This document shows, in pieces, positions 21,822 through 30,474 of a stretch of 64,000 nt of DNA (positions are counted from its first letter, which is position 1; each line of letters begins with the position of its first letter). The translations under genes were made by a program, and so were the position numbers. Origin of the DNA: Bacillus sp. FJAT-29937 (GTDB lineage: Bacteria; Bacillota; Bacilli; Bacillales; Cytobacillaceae); assembly GCF_001509555.1 (NCBI RefSeq), contig NZ_LMAS01000006.1:1-64000 (forward strand), written 5' to 3'. The notes beneath the pieces are model-generated. The model did not search any database and was not told where the DNA came from. It was given only the letters and a program-made list of their open reading frames with translations.

Positions 21822-22535
21822 ATGTTTCTACTTGGTACGCTCGTAAATGGAATATTAATTATTGTTGGTACCCTTTTAGGAAAAATGCTTAATAGAATCC
21901 CTGAAAATATGAAAGGGACGGTTATGCATGCCATTGGTTTGGCTGTCATGGTTTTGGGCCTTCAAATGGCTTTAAAGGGTGAGAATTTCCTAGCTGTTAT
22001 TATCAGCCTCGTATTTGGGGCTGTTCTAGGTGAGTATTTTGCTTTGGAGAACAAGCTTAATGCACTTGGTGATTGGCTGGAAAGGAAAATCGGCTCAAAT
22101 GGTCAGGGGAGCATTTCTCAAGGATTTGTCACGGCTACACTTATTTTTGTAATTGGTGCTATGGCCATTATTGGCGCATTGGACAGCGGGATTAGAGGCG
22201 ATCATGATGTGCTTTACACGAAGTCGATTATCGATGGTTTTACTGCGTTAATTTTAACGACTACTCTTGGAATCGGCGTCCTGTTTTCGGCTATCCCTGT
22301 TATGGTTTACCAAGGACTTATTGCTCTTTTTGCTACACAGATCGATCAATTTGTTCCGCCAGTTCTGATGGATAGCTTTATTAAAGAAATGACAGCTACT
22401 GGTGGAGTCATGATTTTTGCTATTGGTTTAAATCTGGCTGGCATTATCAAAATTCGCGTGGCTAATTTACTTCCGGGAATTGCTGTAGTGGGGTTAATTG
22501 TGACGATTATTTATTTTTATCAATCATATTTCTAA
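21822..22535 (+). CDS. DUF554 family membrane protein
   Basis: This hydrophobic 237-residue protein of unknown function belongs by its pattern to DUF554 (YdfK-like). It has about seven membrane segments with small-residue motifs such as GTLVNGILIIVGTLLGKML, ALDSGIRGDHDVLYTKSIID and MTATGGVMIFAIGLNLAGI. The family looks like a transporter but no substrate is known. ATG at 21822 is preferred with AAGGTG upstream over GTG 21813. It is convergent with yyaC across a shared terminator. Confidence 0.8.
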   Translation: MFLLGTLVNGILIIVGTLLGKMLNRIPENMKGTVMHAIGLAVMVLGLQMALKGENFLAVIISLVFGAVLGEYFALENKLNALGDWLERKIGSNGQGSISQGFVTATLIFVIGAMAIIGALDSGIRGDHDVLYTKSIIDGFTALILTTTLGIGVLFSAIPVMVYQGLIALFATQIDQFVPPVLMDSFIKEMTATGGVMIFAIGLNLAGIIKIRVANLLPGIAVVGLIVTIIYFYQSYF

Positions 22536-22540
22536 AAAAG

Positions 22541-22577
22541 AAAAGGAGGGGAGCCATATAATATGGTCCTCTCCTTA
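22541..22577. terminator. Bidirectional terminator between DUF554 gene and yyaC
   Basis: An inverted repeat joins AAGGAGGGGAGCCATA with TATGGTCCTCTCCTT (one bulge). An A run precedes it, which reads as Ts for yyaC on the minus strand. Confidence 0.65.
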
Positions 22578-23195
22578 TGTTATTTGTTCTTGTTCCGCAT
22601 CAAACCTTGATATGGTTTGTTCTGGCTTGTAAAGTAAGTTTGCACAATAAATCCCGTTCGCAATGGTTTTGGCCATGTTCATGACAAGATGAAGTCTTGT
22701 ATTCTGCAGGACAAAGAACTCCATAAAGCCGCTTACATTGACGATTCCTGTAATATGCATATGCCCTACCTCTGGAAGCTCTTTATTTACACCAGCACCT
22801 GGCTTCACAGGGCCCTCTCCAATCTGAATGACACCTACACTTTTTAAACGCCCTAAGCATGCATCAATGCCAATGATAAAAGGATTAAAATGCCTTTTTT
22901 GGATTTCAGCCAGTTTGTCAGCCATATTTACAGCATGAATGGGATTTTCTAAAGTTCCGTACACGAAAAAGGAGGGCAATCTTTTTTCTTCAAGAAGTGT
23001 TCCAATGAGTGGACCTAATGAGTCTCCAGTTGATCGGTCAGTACCGATACAGACAAAAACAATAGGCCGGTTTATGAAACTAGTCGGCAATAATTGATTG
23101 ATATGCAAAGCTAACTGATGGGCAGCATTCGGTTCATCATGCACGATTCTTTCCGGATTTGCTTTTTTTTCAAATAGCTGGGGTCTAAAATCCAT
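22575..23195 (-). CDS. yyaC: Spore protease-like protein YyaC
   Basis: This 206-residue protein matches the YyaC family, which shares the fold of germination protease GPR. Visible blocks are CIGTDRSTGDSLGPLIG, GTLENPIHAVNM, IGIDACLG and KPGAGVNKELPEVG. The role in sporulation is not settled. ATG at 23195 has AAAGGAG eight bases upstream; GTG 23204 overlaps that site. It is the only minus-strand gene in this plus-strand block, consistent with separate control. A possible forespore-type promoter lies at 23285-23314. Confidence 0.9.
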   Translation of the reverse strand: MDFRPQLFEKKANPERIVHDEPNAAHQLALHINQLLPTSFINRPIVFVCIGTDRSTGDSLGPLIGTLLEEKRLPSFFVYGTLENPIHAVNMADKLAEIQKRHFNPFIIGIDACLGRLKSVGVIQIGEGPVKPGAGVNKELPEVGHMHITGIVNVSGFMEFFVLQNTRLHLVMNMAKTIANGIYCANLLYKPEQTISRFDAEQEQIT

Positions 23196-23284
23196 TGGAT
23201 CCACTCCTTTTTGTTAGGGAACTGGGAAACTATTTATGTATACAGTTTTCAGCGGCCATTCCACACACATATTTTAGGTAGTAA

Positions 23285-23314
23285 TAGTATACGGAAAATA
23301 TTAGCAATCTATAC
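23285..23314 (-). promoter_or_regulatory. Possible forespore (sigma-F/G type) promoter of yyaC
   Basis: On the minus strand GTATA (23310-23314) is separated by 18 bp from TATACTA (23285-23291), near the sigma-G pattern GHATR-N18-CATNNTA except for the first -10 base. It is about 90 bp upstream of yyaC. The match is short. The rest of the 320-bp gap between yyaC and the mscS-like gene shows nothing else I can name. Confidence 0.35.
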
Positions 23315-23515
23315 ATGGTGTTTCGCATGGGGTTAAATTGTCATGTGGAGGGGTACAAAATTTAGAGAGAAATTGTTAAAATAAACTTGCTTTGTCTTTC
23401 ATGATTACTGCATTATTCTAATCTATGATTGCTTGCCCTCAATAGATGCAATAAGCTTAAATAAAGTAAATTTTTTGATGCAAAAATCTAACATCTATTT
23501 AAAGAAGGTGAAGGA

Positions 23516-24415
23516 TTGGATCATATAAGGACAATTATCAATAAAAAAATGGAAATTTTGTCAAATGAAGAAACATGGATGGCAATTGGTAATGGGGCTC
23601 TTAAAATTTTATTTATTATTATTTTGACGGGTCTTTTTATTAAAATAGGAAAAGCCATCATTTTAAAAATATTTAAACTTAGGTCGCACAGTTCGCTTAT
23701 CCGAATTTCAGAGCGGCGTGAGGCTACACTAGTAAAGCTATTAGTCAATATTCTTACCTATGTGGCGTTTTTCTTTGCCTTAATGATGATTTTGGAAACG
23801 ATGACCATCGATGTGAAGGCTTTATTAGCTGGTGCGGGAATTGTTGGATTGGCTATTGGGTTTGGAGCACAGAATCTTGTCCGGGATATCATCACGGGAT
23901 TCTTTATTATTTTTGAGGATCAATTTTCGGTAGGGGATTATATTCAGGTGGATCAGTTTATGGGGACAGTAGAGGAAATTGGACTAAGGACAACGAAAAT
24001 TAAGAGTTGGACCGGTGAAATACATATACTGCCTAACGGGAGCATTAACCAGGTAACGAACTTTTCAATCAATAATAGTGTGGCTTTTGTGGATGTTAAC
24101 ATCGCGTATGAAAGTGATATCAATAAAGCAGAGAAGGTTCTGCAGGAGCTGCTGGCGAAGCTGCCGGAAAAGTATGAGGATATGGTGAAGCCGCCTGAAA
24201 TTCTTGGTGTGCAAACGTTAGATGTATCCAATCTCACAATCAGAGTGACGTCTGAAACATTGCCCATGAGGCATTTCTATATCGCACGGCAATTAAGGAA
24301 AGAAATTAAGCAATGCCTAGAGGAGAATGGAATTGATGTGCCGTTCCCTCGCCTTGTTATGTATTCGCGAAATGAAGAGGAGTTAAAGAAAACAAAAGAT
24401 GGAATGGGGGGCTAA
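23516..24415 (+). CDS. MscS-family mechanosensitive ion channel
   Basis: This 299-residue protein has three membrane segments and then an MscS domain. The pore-lining third helix is visible as ALLAGAGIVGLAIGFGAQNLVRD, shown here in part as AGAGIVGLAIGFGAQNLV, followed by FFIIFEDQFSVGDYIQV. Such channels release solutes on osmotic downshock. The start is TTG with GAAGGTG upstream. It is followed after two bases by the DUF951 gene, then ychF. Confidence 0.9.
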   Translation: MDHIRTIINKKMEILSNEETWMAIGNGALKILFIIILTGLFIKIGKAIILKIFKLRSHSSLIRISERREATLVKLLVNILTYVAFFFALMMILETMTIDVKALLAGAGIVGLAIGFGAQNLVRDIITGFFIIFEDQFSVGDYIQVDQFMGTVEEIGLRTTKIKSWTGEIHILPNGSINQVTNFSINNSVAFVDVNIAYESDINKAEKVLQELLAKLPEKYEDMVKPPEILGVQTLDVSNLTIRVTSETLPMRHFYIARQLRKEIKQCLEENGIDVPFPRLVMYSRNEEELKKTKDGMGG

Positions 24416-24417
24416 CC

Positions 24418-24615
24418 GTGGAACAAAAGGAATTCAATTTAAATGATGTCGTTGAAATGAAAAAGCAGCATCCTTGTGGAACCAATCGCTGGAAAATTAT
24501 CCGGATGGGAGCGGACATCCGAATTAAATGTGAAGGCTGTTCACATAGTGTATTAATCCCAAGAAGGGAATTTGCTAGAAAGATGAAGAAAATCCTTGTG
24601 AGGCATGAGGAATAA
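24418..24615 (+). CDS. yyzM: DUF951 family protein (YyzM-like)
   Basis: This 65-residue protein has MKKQHPCGTNRWKIIRMGAD and CEGCSHSVLIPR blocks; three cysteines suggest a metal site. The function is unknown. The start is GTG with a G-rich ribosome site overlapping the end of the mscS-like gene. Genes of this family commonly lie next to an MscS channel gene and ychF in Bacilli. Confidence 0.85.
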   Translation: MEQKEFNLNDVVEMKKQHPCGTNRWKIIRMGADIRIKCEGCSHSVLIPRREFARKMKKILVRHEE

Positions 24616-24737
24616 GTGAGGGCCGTTTGGCCTGGCAGCTTGCGCTTTTCTTAGTTAATCTCTATAATTGTGAAGGACTTCATATGCTGATTGTAAATGA
24701 TTTTCATAGATATTTATTTAGTTGAGGAGTGACTTGG

Positions 24738-25838
24738 ATGGCTTTAACAGCTGGTATTGTAGGGTTGCCGAATGTCGGAAAGTCGACATTATTTAATGCG
24801 ATTACCCAAGCGGGAGCAGAATCGGCGAACTACCCGTTTTGTACGATTGATCCGAATGTAGGAATTGTTGAGGTTCCTGATTATCGCTTAAATAAATTAA
24901 CAGAGCTTGTTCAACCGAAGAAAACCGTTCCAACAACATTTGAATTTACGGATATTGCTGGGATTGTTAAAGGGGCGAGCAAAGGTGAAGGGCTGGGAAA
25001 CAAATTCCTATCCCATATCCGTGAAGTAGAGGCCATTTGCCAGGTAGTCCGCTGCTTTGCGGATGATAATATTACTCACGTTGCCGGCAAGGTTGATCCG
25101 CTTTCTGACATTGAAACGATTAATCTGGAGTTAATTTTGGCGGACCTTGAATCTGTTGAAAAGCGGATTGCCAGAGTTGGAAAAATGGCGAAACAAAAAG
25201 ATAAAGAATCTATGTTTGAAATGGAGATTCTTGAGAAATTAAAAGAGGCTTTCGAAGCGGACAAGCCTGCACGAACTGTAGAATTCACTGAAGAGCAAAT
25301 GAAGGTTGCTAAAGGGCTGCATCTTTTAACAATCAAGCCAGTTCTTTATGTAGCAAACGTAGGAGAAGACGATGTGTCAGACCCGGATTCTAATGAATAT
25401 GTTCAACAGGTAAAAGAATTTGCCAAAAATGATAATGCGGAAGTTATTGTCATTTGCGCCAAAATTGAATCAGAAATTGCTGAGCTAGAAGGAGAAGAAA
25501 AGGAAATGTTTCTTCAAGAGCTTGGAATTGAGGAATCCGGACTGGATCAATTAATTCGCTCTGCCTATCATCTTCTTGGACTAGCTACTTATTTCACAGC
25601 TGGTGTTCAGGAAGTGCGTGCTTGGACATTCAAAAAAGGCATGAAAGCTCCACAATGTGCCGGGGTTATCCATTCTGACTTTGAAAGAGGCTTTATCCGT
25701 GCGGAAACGGTTTCCTATGATGATCTGTTAGCAGGAGGAAATATGGTTGCGGCACGTGAAGCCGGAAAGGTTCGCTTAGAAGGAAAAGAATACATTGTTC
25801 AAGACGGAGATGTGATCCACTTCCGTTTTAACGTTTAA
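24738..25838 (+). CDS. ychF: Redox-regulated ATPase YchF (Obg family)
   Basis: YchF (366 residues) is an Obg-family P-loop protein that prefers ATP. Motifs are [12 protein letters not shown], the G3 [17 protein letters not shown] and, in place of the usual NKxD, NVGE (YVANVGED), which is the reason for ATP preference. The C-terminal TGS domain includes [16 protein letters not shown] and the typical ending HFRFNV. ATG at 24738 has GAGGAGTG upstream. Confidence 0.97.
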   Translation: MALTAGIVGLPNVGKSTLFNAITQAGAESANYPFCTIDPNVGIVEVPDYRLNKLTELVQPKKTVPTTFEFTDIAGIVKGASKGEGLGNKFLSHIREVEAICQVVRCFADDNITHVAGKVDPLSDIETINLELILADLESVEKRIARVGKMAKQKDKESMFEMEILEKLKEAFEADKPARTVEFTEEQMKVAKGLHLLTIKPVLYVANVGEDDVSDPDSNEYVQQVKEFAKNDNAEVIVICAKIESEIAELEGEEKEMFLQELGIEESGLDQLIRSAYHLLGLATYFTAGVQEVRAWTFKKGMKAPQCAGVIHSDFERGFIRAETVSYDDLLAGGNMVAAREAGKVRLEGKEYIVQDGDVIHFRFNV

Positions 25839-25843
25839 AAGGG

Positions 25844-25876
25844 AACACTGCAGAGCGCTAATCTGCAGTGTTTTTT
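25844..25876 (+). terminator. ychF terminator
   Basis: A perfect 11-bp stem (25844-25854 with 25862-25872) is followed by TTTTTT. Confidence 0.95.
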
Positions 25877-25994
25877 AACGCCATTTTTTAGCCTCATGAG
25901 GAGATAATGTTATGAATATACCGAATTTATAGAAAATTTTACCTTTTTTTGCTATACTTTCAAAAAGAGATCGAACATAAGGGGAGTCTTTTAC

Positions 25995-26915
25995 ATGAAT
26001 ATAGTAAGGGTGATTTTAAAGAATTTACTGCTTTATGCTGTTATCATTGCGGGATTATTTCTCGTTGTCTTGTTTCCAAGAAATCCGGTACTCTCTGTTA
26101 GTGGAAAGGCTTTAACGGTACAGATGGAATATCATTTCTCTTGGCAGGAGTATAAGGAAAATATTACGACATACATACAGCATATATGGGATAAAAAAAG
26201 CTTAGGGGGAACGAAGCATGAACGATTGACAGTTGAGGATGAGCTTAAGCGTTTTGTGCCCAATAGTTTAAGGCTGCTTCTTCCTGCTTTTTCTCTTAGC
26301 CTATTGATAGGAATTGGGAAGGGAATCTTTGATTATCGCAATAGATCAAATAAGAAGAGAATCATTGGCCATGGGTTCACATGGCTTTTGCAATCGATAC
26401 CTGATTTCTTCCTTGTCATAAGTATTCAATGGCTCGTTATATTTACCTTTCCGACATTGCGCCTTTTTAGTCAGACGAATTGGTATGGTTTTATTGTTCC
26501 AGCTATTCTCATTTCCATTTACCCAATGATGTATATGGCTAGGATCACTTCAGATGCTTTAGCTAATGAAGAAGGCCAGTATTATATCCAAGTGGCACAG
26601 TCAAAGGGATTTCCGATGTCGAAGGTTATTAATAAACATATGTTTCGCAATGCTATGAAAACCGTTATAAATCATATGACCTCACTCATGATTCACTTAT
26701 TGTCCAGTTTAATCATTGTTGAATATTTAATTGGATATGAAGGGATGGCTTATCGATTAATTACAGCCCTTGGTTTCGGCTTAGGCTTTCACATGGGAGC
26801 TTTTCGAAACTTTGAGCCGGGTATGATTATTGGAATCAGTTTATGTTTTCTGCTATTTGTCATCATTGCACAAGTACTTGGGTTTATCATGAAGAGAAGT
26901 TTACGGATACCTTAA
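25995..26915 (+). CDS. ABC transporter permease, DppB/OppB type
   Basis: The 306-residue membrane protein has about six membrane segments. It carries the permease coupling-helix motif in AQSKGFPMSKVINKHMFRNA, as in oligopeptide/nickel-type importers. The periplasmic-side loop after the first helix is charged. Start is ATG with AAGGGGAG upstream. The partner permease follows after 13 bases, but no ATPase or binding protein is encoded nearby, so the substrate is unknown and energising subunits must come from elsewhere. Confidence 0.8.
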   Translation: MNIVRVILKNLLLYAVIIAGLFLVVLFPRNPVLSVSGKALTVQMEYHFSWQEYKENITTYIQHIWDKKSLGGTKHERLTVEDELKRFVPNSLRLLLPAFSLSLLIGIGKGIFDYRNRSNKKRIIGHGFTWLLQSIPDFFLVISIQWLVIFTFPTLRLFSQTNWYGFIVPAILISIYPMMYMARITSDALANEEGQYYIQVAQSKGFPMSKVINKHMFRNAMKTVINHMTSLMIHLLSSLIIVEYLIGYEGMAYRLITALGFGLGFHMGAFRNFEPGMIIGISLCFLLFVIIAQVLGFIMKRSLRIP

Positions 26916-26928
26916 AGGGGAGATTTAT

Positions 26929-27819
26929 TTGCGTAACTATTATTTAATTATAGGACTAATCATGGCTAGTATATTGGCCTTTTTTACCATTTTTGGCCCT
27001 TCTCTTTCGTTTGTAGATTCGGATTTAAAGGGGGAGAGAGTGATCTTCCCAGGTCCAGGAAAAATTTCTGTAGCTCCTTTTCCTCCTTCTGACCGGTTCC
27101 CTCTTGGATCTGATCGGGAAGGGAGAGATTTATTAAGTCTATTAATCATGGGGGCAAAAGATACGTTTATTCTCATTTTTAGTATTGTGATCCTTAGGTA
27201 TGTGATGGCTATTCCGTTAGGGCTTCTTGGAATGAGGAATAAAGGGGTTATTTCATGGCTTAATAAATGGTGGAATCAGCTGTTTTCCAGCTTTCCAGTC
27301 CTTTTTACAGCCGCTTTAGTTCTGACATTGCCATTTCTTCTTTTTCATGAGCATAGATACTATTGGACAATTGTCATCATTGCCTTAATTGAAGTAGGAA
27401 GAGTTAGTTTTATTATTCAGCAGGAGGCCTATGGTCTATCTCAAAAACCATTTATTGAGGCAGGGATCACGATCGGTGTCAACCCGATAAAAATGTTGGT
27501 TTCACACTATTTTCCGAACCTTTTCCCAAGCATGATCGTTAACTTTTTTATCGATGCAGGAAGGGTGGCCATCCTCATTGGGCAACTTGCCATTATCAAT
27601 GTTTTTCTTACACAGGACATTGTGCAAGTTACATATGGGTATAGTGAGCTGTTCAATACAAGTATTGATTGGGCAACTCTTATTCGGGAGGCACGGAAGG
27701 ATGTTATACGAGCTTTTTGGATTCCGTTCTTTCCGATGCTGGCCATTGTGATTTCCACGCTGACATTTAATATTTTGGGGGAAGGCATTAGGCAGCATTT
27801 TAATCGGCATATTCAGTAG
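26929..27819 (+). CDS. ABC transporter permease, DppC/OppC type
   Basis: The 296-residue partner permease has an N-terminal helix and the typical DppC-type block DRFPLGSDREGRDLLSLLIMGA followed by five membrane segments; the motif in part is PLGSDREGRDLLS. The coupling motif is EAGITIGVNPIKMLVSHYFP. The start is TTG with AAAGGGGAG upstream. With the preceding gene it forms an orphan permease pair, probably one heterodimer. Confidence 0.8.
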   Translation: MRNYYLIIGLIMASILAFFTIFGPSLSFVDSDLKGERVIFPGPGKISVAPFPPSDRFPLGSDREGRDLLSLLIMGAKDTFILIFSIVILRYVMAIPLGLLGMRNKGVISWLNKWWNQLFSSFPVLFTAALVLTLPFLLFHEHRYYWTIVIIALIEVGRVSFIIQQEAYGLSQKPFIEAGITIGVNPIKMLVSHYFPNLFPSMIVNFFIDAGRVAILIGQLAIINVFLTQDIVQVTYGYSELFNTSIDWATLIREARKDVIRAFWIPFFPMLAIVISTLTFNILGEGIRQHFNRHIQ

Positions 27820-27952
27820 GATAGAATATGGAGAGCCTCAGTATTAAAAAACACCCTGAGATACATAATGAAGCAGTTGCAAAGGGATAGAAATCCAAAC
27901 TATGATGGTATAGGCACATAAAGCAAATATTCCTTTGTAGATGTCTAGTCCA

Positions 27953-27981
27953 TTGCAAAAGCAGATATTTTGTGCTATACT
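27953..27981 (+). promoter_or_regulatory. rpsF-ssb-rpsR promoter
   Basis: TTGCAA (27953-27958), a 17-bp spacer and TATACT (27976-27981), the same strong type as rRNA P1. Transcription would start near 27989, leaving a leader of about 70 bases. Confidence 0.85.
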
Positions 27982-28000
27982 TTCATCTTGTGAGTAATGA

Positions 28001-28045
28001 ATAATTGCTCCTTGCCCTTATGATGGGGCCGTTTAGACCAAAAGG
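28001..28045 (+). promoter_or_regulatory. Possible S6:S18 autoregulatory leader
   Basis: The rpsF leader contains TTGCCC-TTATGA-TGGGGCCG, a small stem with a CCG in an unpaired context. In several bacteria the S6:S18 complex binds a CCG-containing stem in this leader to repress the operon. The placement fits; the sequence match is too short to be firm. Confidence 0.3.
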
Positions 28046-28058
28046 AGGTGTAATAGTG

Positions 28059-28346
28059 ATGAGAAAGTACGAAATTATGTACATCATCCGCCCAAATATT
28101 GAAGATGAGGCTAAAAAAGCTCTAGTTGAGCGTTTTAACGGAATCTTAACTGATAATGGTGCGGAATTGACTGAAGCAAAGGATTGGGGTAAGCGCCGTT
28201 TAGCTTACGAAATCAATGATTTCCGCGATGGTTTCTACCAATTAATCCATGTTAATGCTGAGTCCCCAGCTGTTGACGAGTTCTCTCGTTTAGCGAAGAT
28301 CAGCGAAGACATTATCCGTCATATCGTTGTTAAAAATGAGAAGTAA
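28059..28346 (+). CDS. rpsF: 30S ribosomal protein S6
   Basis: S6 (95 residues) binds with S18 to the platform of the small subunit. The sequence [18 protein letters not shown], then [15 protein letters not shown] and [11 protein letters not shown], is characteristic. ATG at 28059 has AAAGGAGGTG upstream. The ribosomal protein pair S6/S18 flanks ssb in one operon. Confidence 0.98.
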   Translation: MRKYEIMYIIRPNIEDEAKKALVERFNGILTDNGAELTEAKDWGKRRLAYEINDFRDGFYQLIHVNAESPAVDEFSRLAKISEDIIRHIVVKNEK

Positions 28347-28369
28347 TAGATAAATACTTTTAACTAAAA

Positions 28370-28385
28370 TGTTTCACGTGAAACA
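28370..28385. promoter_or_regulatory. parS site 2 (rpsF-ssb spacer)
   Basis: A second perfect TGTTTCACGTGAAACA palindrome, in the short gap between rpsF and ssb. Confidence 0.97.
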
Positions 28386-28412
28386 TTTGTTGGGAGAAAG
28401 GAGTTGATTCTG

Positions 28413-28931
28413 ATGATGAACCGCGTTGTTCTTGTTGGACGTTTGACAAAGGACCCTGAATTACGATACACCCCAAATGGTGTAGCGGTTGCTTCATTCA
28501 CTCTTGCTGTAAACCGTACGTTTACGAATCAACAAGGTGAAAGAGAAGCTGACTTCATCAACTGTGTTGTTTGGAGAAAAGCTGCTGAAAACGTGGCGAA
28601 CTTCTTGAAAAAGGGCAGTCTTGCTGGAGTAGATGGAAGGATTCAAACTCGCAGCTTTGATGGTCAGGATGGAAAGCGTGTATATATTACAGAGGTATTG
28701 GCTGAAAGTGTTCAATTCCTTGAGCCTCGGAATAGCTCTAATAGCTCCAGAGGCGAAAATGCTAATTATGGCGCACCTAGAGAACAGGATTTCCCATTTG
28801 GAAATAACAACAATCAGAATCAACAACCGCAATACACCAGAAATAATCAAGGGTATACGAGGGTAGACAACGATCCATTTGCAAATGACGGTGGACAAAT
28901 CGACATTTCAGATGACGATCTGCCATTCTAA
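28413..28931 (+). CDS. ssb: Single-stranded DNA-binding protein
   Basis: SSB (172 residues) has an OB-fold in the first ~110 residues ([21 protein letters not shown], in part [15 protein letters not shown], and [19 protein letters not shown]). An Asn/Gln-rich linker follows, then the acidic tip DISDDDLPF that recruits repair and replication partners. ATG at 28413 has AAAGGAG nine bases upstream. Cotranscribed with rpsF and rpsR. Confidence 0.98.
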   Translation: MMNRVVLVGRLTKDPELRYTPNGVAVASFTLAVNRTFTNQQGEREADFINCVVWRKAAENVANFLKKGSLAGVDGRIQTRSFDGQDGKRVYITEVLAESVQFLEPRNSSNSSRGENANYGAPREQDFPFGNNNNQNQQPQYTRNNQGYTRVDNDPFANDGGQIDISDDDLPF

Positions 28932-28957
28932 CATGATTATTTTTTGAACGATAATAA

Positions 28958-29224
<267 letters not shown>

Positions 29225-29234
29225 TAGATGATCA

Positions 29235-29271
29235 AAAGCACAACAAGGGGCAACCTGTTGTGCTTTTTTTA
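29235..29271 (+). terminator. rpsR operon terminator
   Basis: An 11-bp stem pairs AAAGCACAACA with TGTTGTGCTTT and runs into a T tract. Confidence 0.95.
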
Positions 29272-29458
29272 TTACAATGATAGGCGGAATATAAACTGTT
29301 AGCCCTACAAGGAACTCTTCAGCCGCAAAATCAACACAAGTAGAAGTTAAAAGAAGCACCTGCCACTGATGTACCGGACATCGCCCTTCCTAGTTGAATA
29401 TGACAAAAATACTAGCTAAAATAGAATTTATGGTGTCCCGCTAAAAAGAGGTGTAAAA

Positions 29459-30400
29459 ATGAAAAATGTACATAAGCTGACTGAAGGGGCTGTTTTGTTA
29501 GCTACGTTTGCAGTATTAATTTTAATAACCATGTATATCCCTCTAATAGGGGTTGTCAGTAATTTGTTTTTGGCTGTGCCATTTATTCTGTTTGGTGCAA
29601 AGAATTCTCGTATGTATGCACTGGTTTTTATCGTTGCAGCCATTCTAATCTCCTTAATTGTTGGTGCACTGCTAGCGGTTCCTCTGACGTTAACTTACGG
29701 ATTGACAGGGATCGTGATTGGGCAATCAATTAAAGAGGGGAAAAGCAGAATCAGTTCTTATATCAAAGCAACCCTTGTATTTCTAGCAACCATTTTAGTT
29801 CAATATGCGGTTGCCGTTGTCTTTTTCAAAATGAATTTTATTAAAGAATTTAATCGTGCAATGAAGGAATCACTTGATGAATCACGAGGTATGGTGGATG
29901 CTTTAAGCCAGGGACAAGCTGAAAAAGTAATGGAGCAAATGGAGGCATCTTTTCAATTACTTGAGACGTTAGCTCCGAGTTTATTAGTATTAATGGCTCT
30001 TTTCGGTGTGATATTAGTTGAGTTAGTCTCATTTCCAATCGTAAAACGTTTTGGAGTAAATATTGAACGCTGGAAGCCCTTCAGAGAGATTGTCTTACCA
30101 AAAAGTATTCTATGGTATTATTTATTAACGATGTTGGCCTCCTTTGCCTTAAATCCTGAACAAGGCACCTATTGGTATATGGCGTTAATGAATATAGGAT
30201 TTCTGCTTCAAATGTTTATGGTCCTTCAAGGATTATCACTTATTGCGTATTTTTGCCATAAGAAGGGCATTTCAAAGGCTGTCCCTATTTTTGCGGTGGT
30301 CTTTACATTCATCATTCCAATTTTCCTTTCTATTGTAAGGATATTAGGTATAATTGACTTAGGGTTTGATTTAAGAAAAAGATTTGAAAAGAGTAAATAA
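29459..30400 (+). CDS. yybS: DUF2232 membrane protein YybS
   Basis: YybS (313 residues) is a polytopic membrane protein of unknown function with about eight hydrophobic segments. It has an ECF-transporter S-component-like N-terminal half (TEGAVLLATFAVLILITMY, in part EGAVLLATFAVL) and a charged region near residues 130-165. It lies just before gdpP in Bacilli. ATG has AGAGGTG upstream. Confidence 0.85.
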   Translation: MKNVHKLTEGAVLLATFAVLILITMYIPLIGVVSNLFLAVPFILFGAKNSRMYALVFIVAAILISLIVGALLAVPLTLTYGLTGIVIGQSIKEGKSRISSYIKATLVFLATILVQYAVAVVFFKMNFIKEFNRAMKESLDESRGMVDALSQGQAEKVMEQMEASFQLLETLAPSLLVLMALFGVILVELVSFPIVKRFGVNIERWKPFREIVLPKSILWYYLLTMLASFALNPEQGTYWYMALMNIGFLLQMFMVLQGLSLIAYFCHKKGISKAVPIFAVVFTFIIPIFLSIVRILGIIDLGFDLRKRFEKSK

Positions 30401-30474
30401 ATGTATGTCCAATTGGGTGAATCCATCTCCTGAATAGGACATGCTCTAAACACTGCTGTTTAGGAGCTGAAAAC

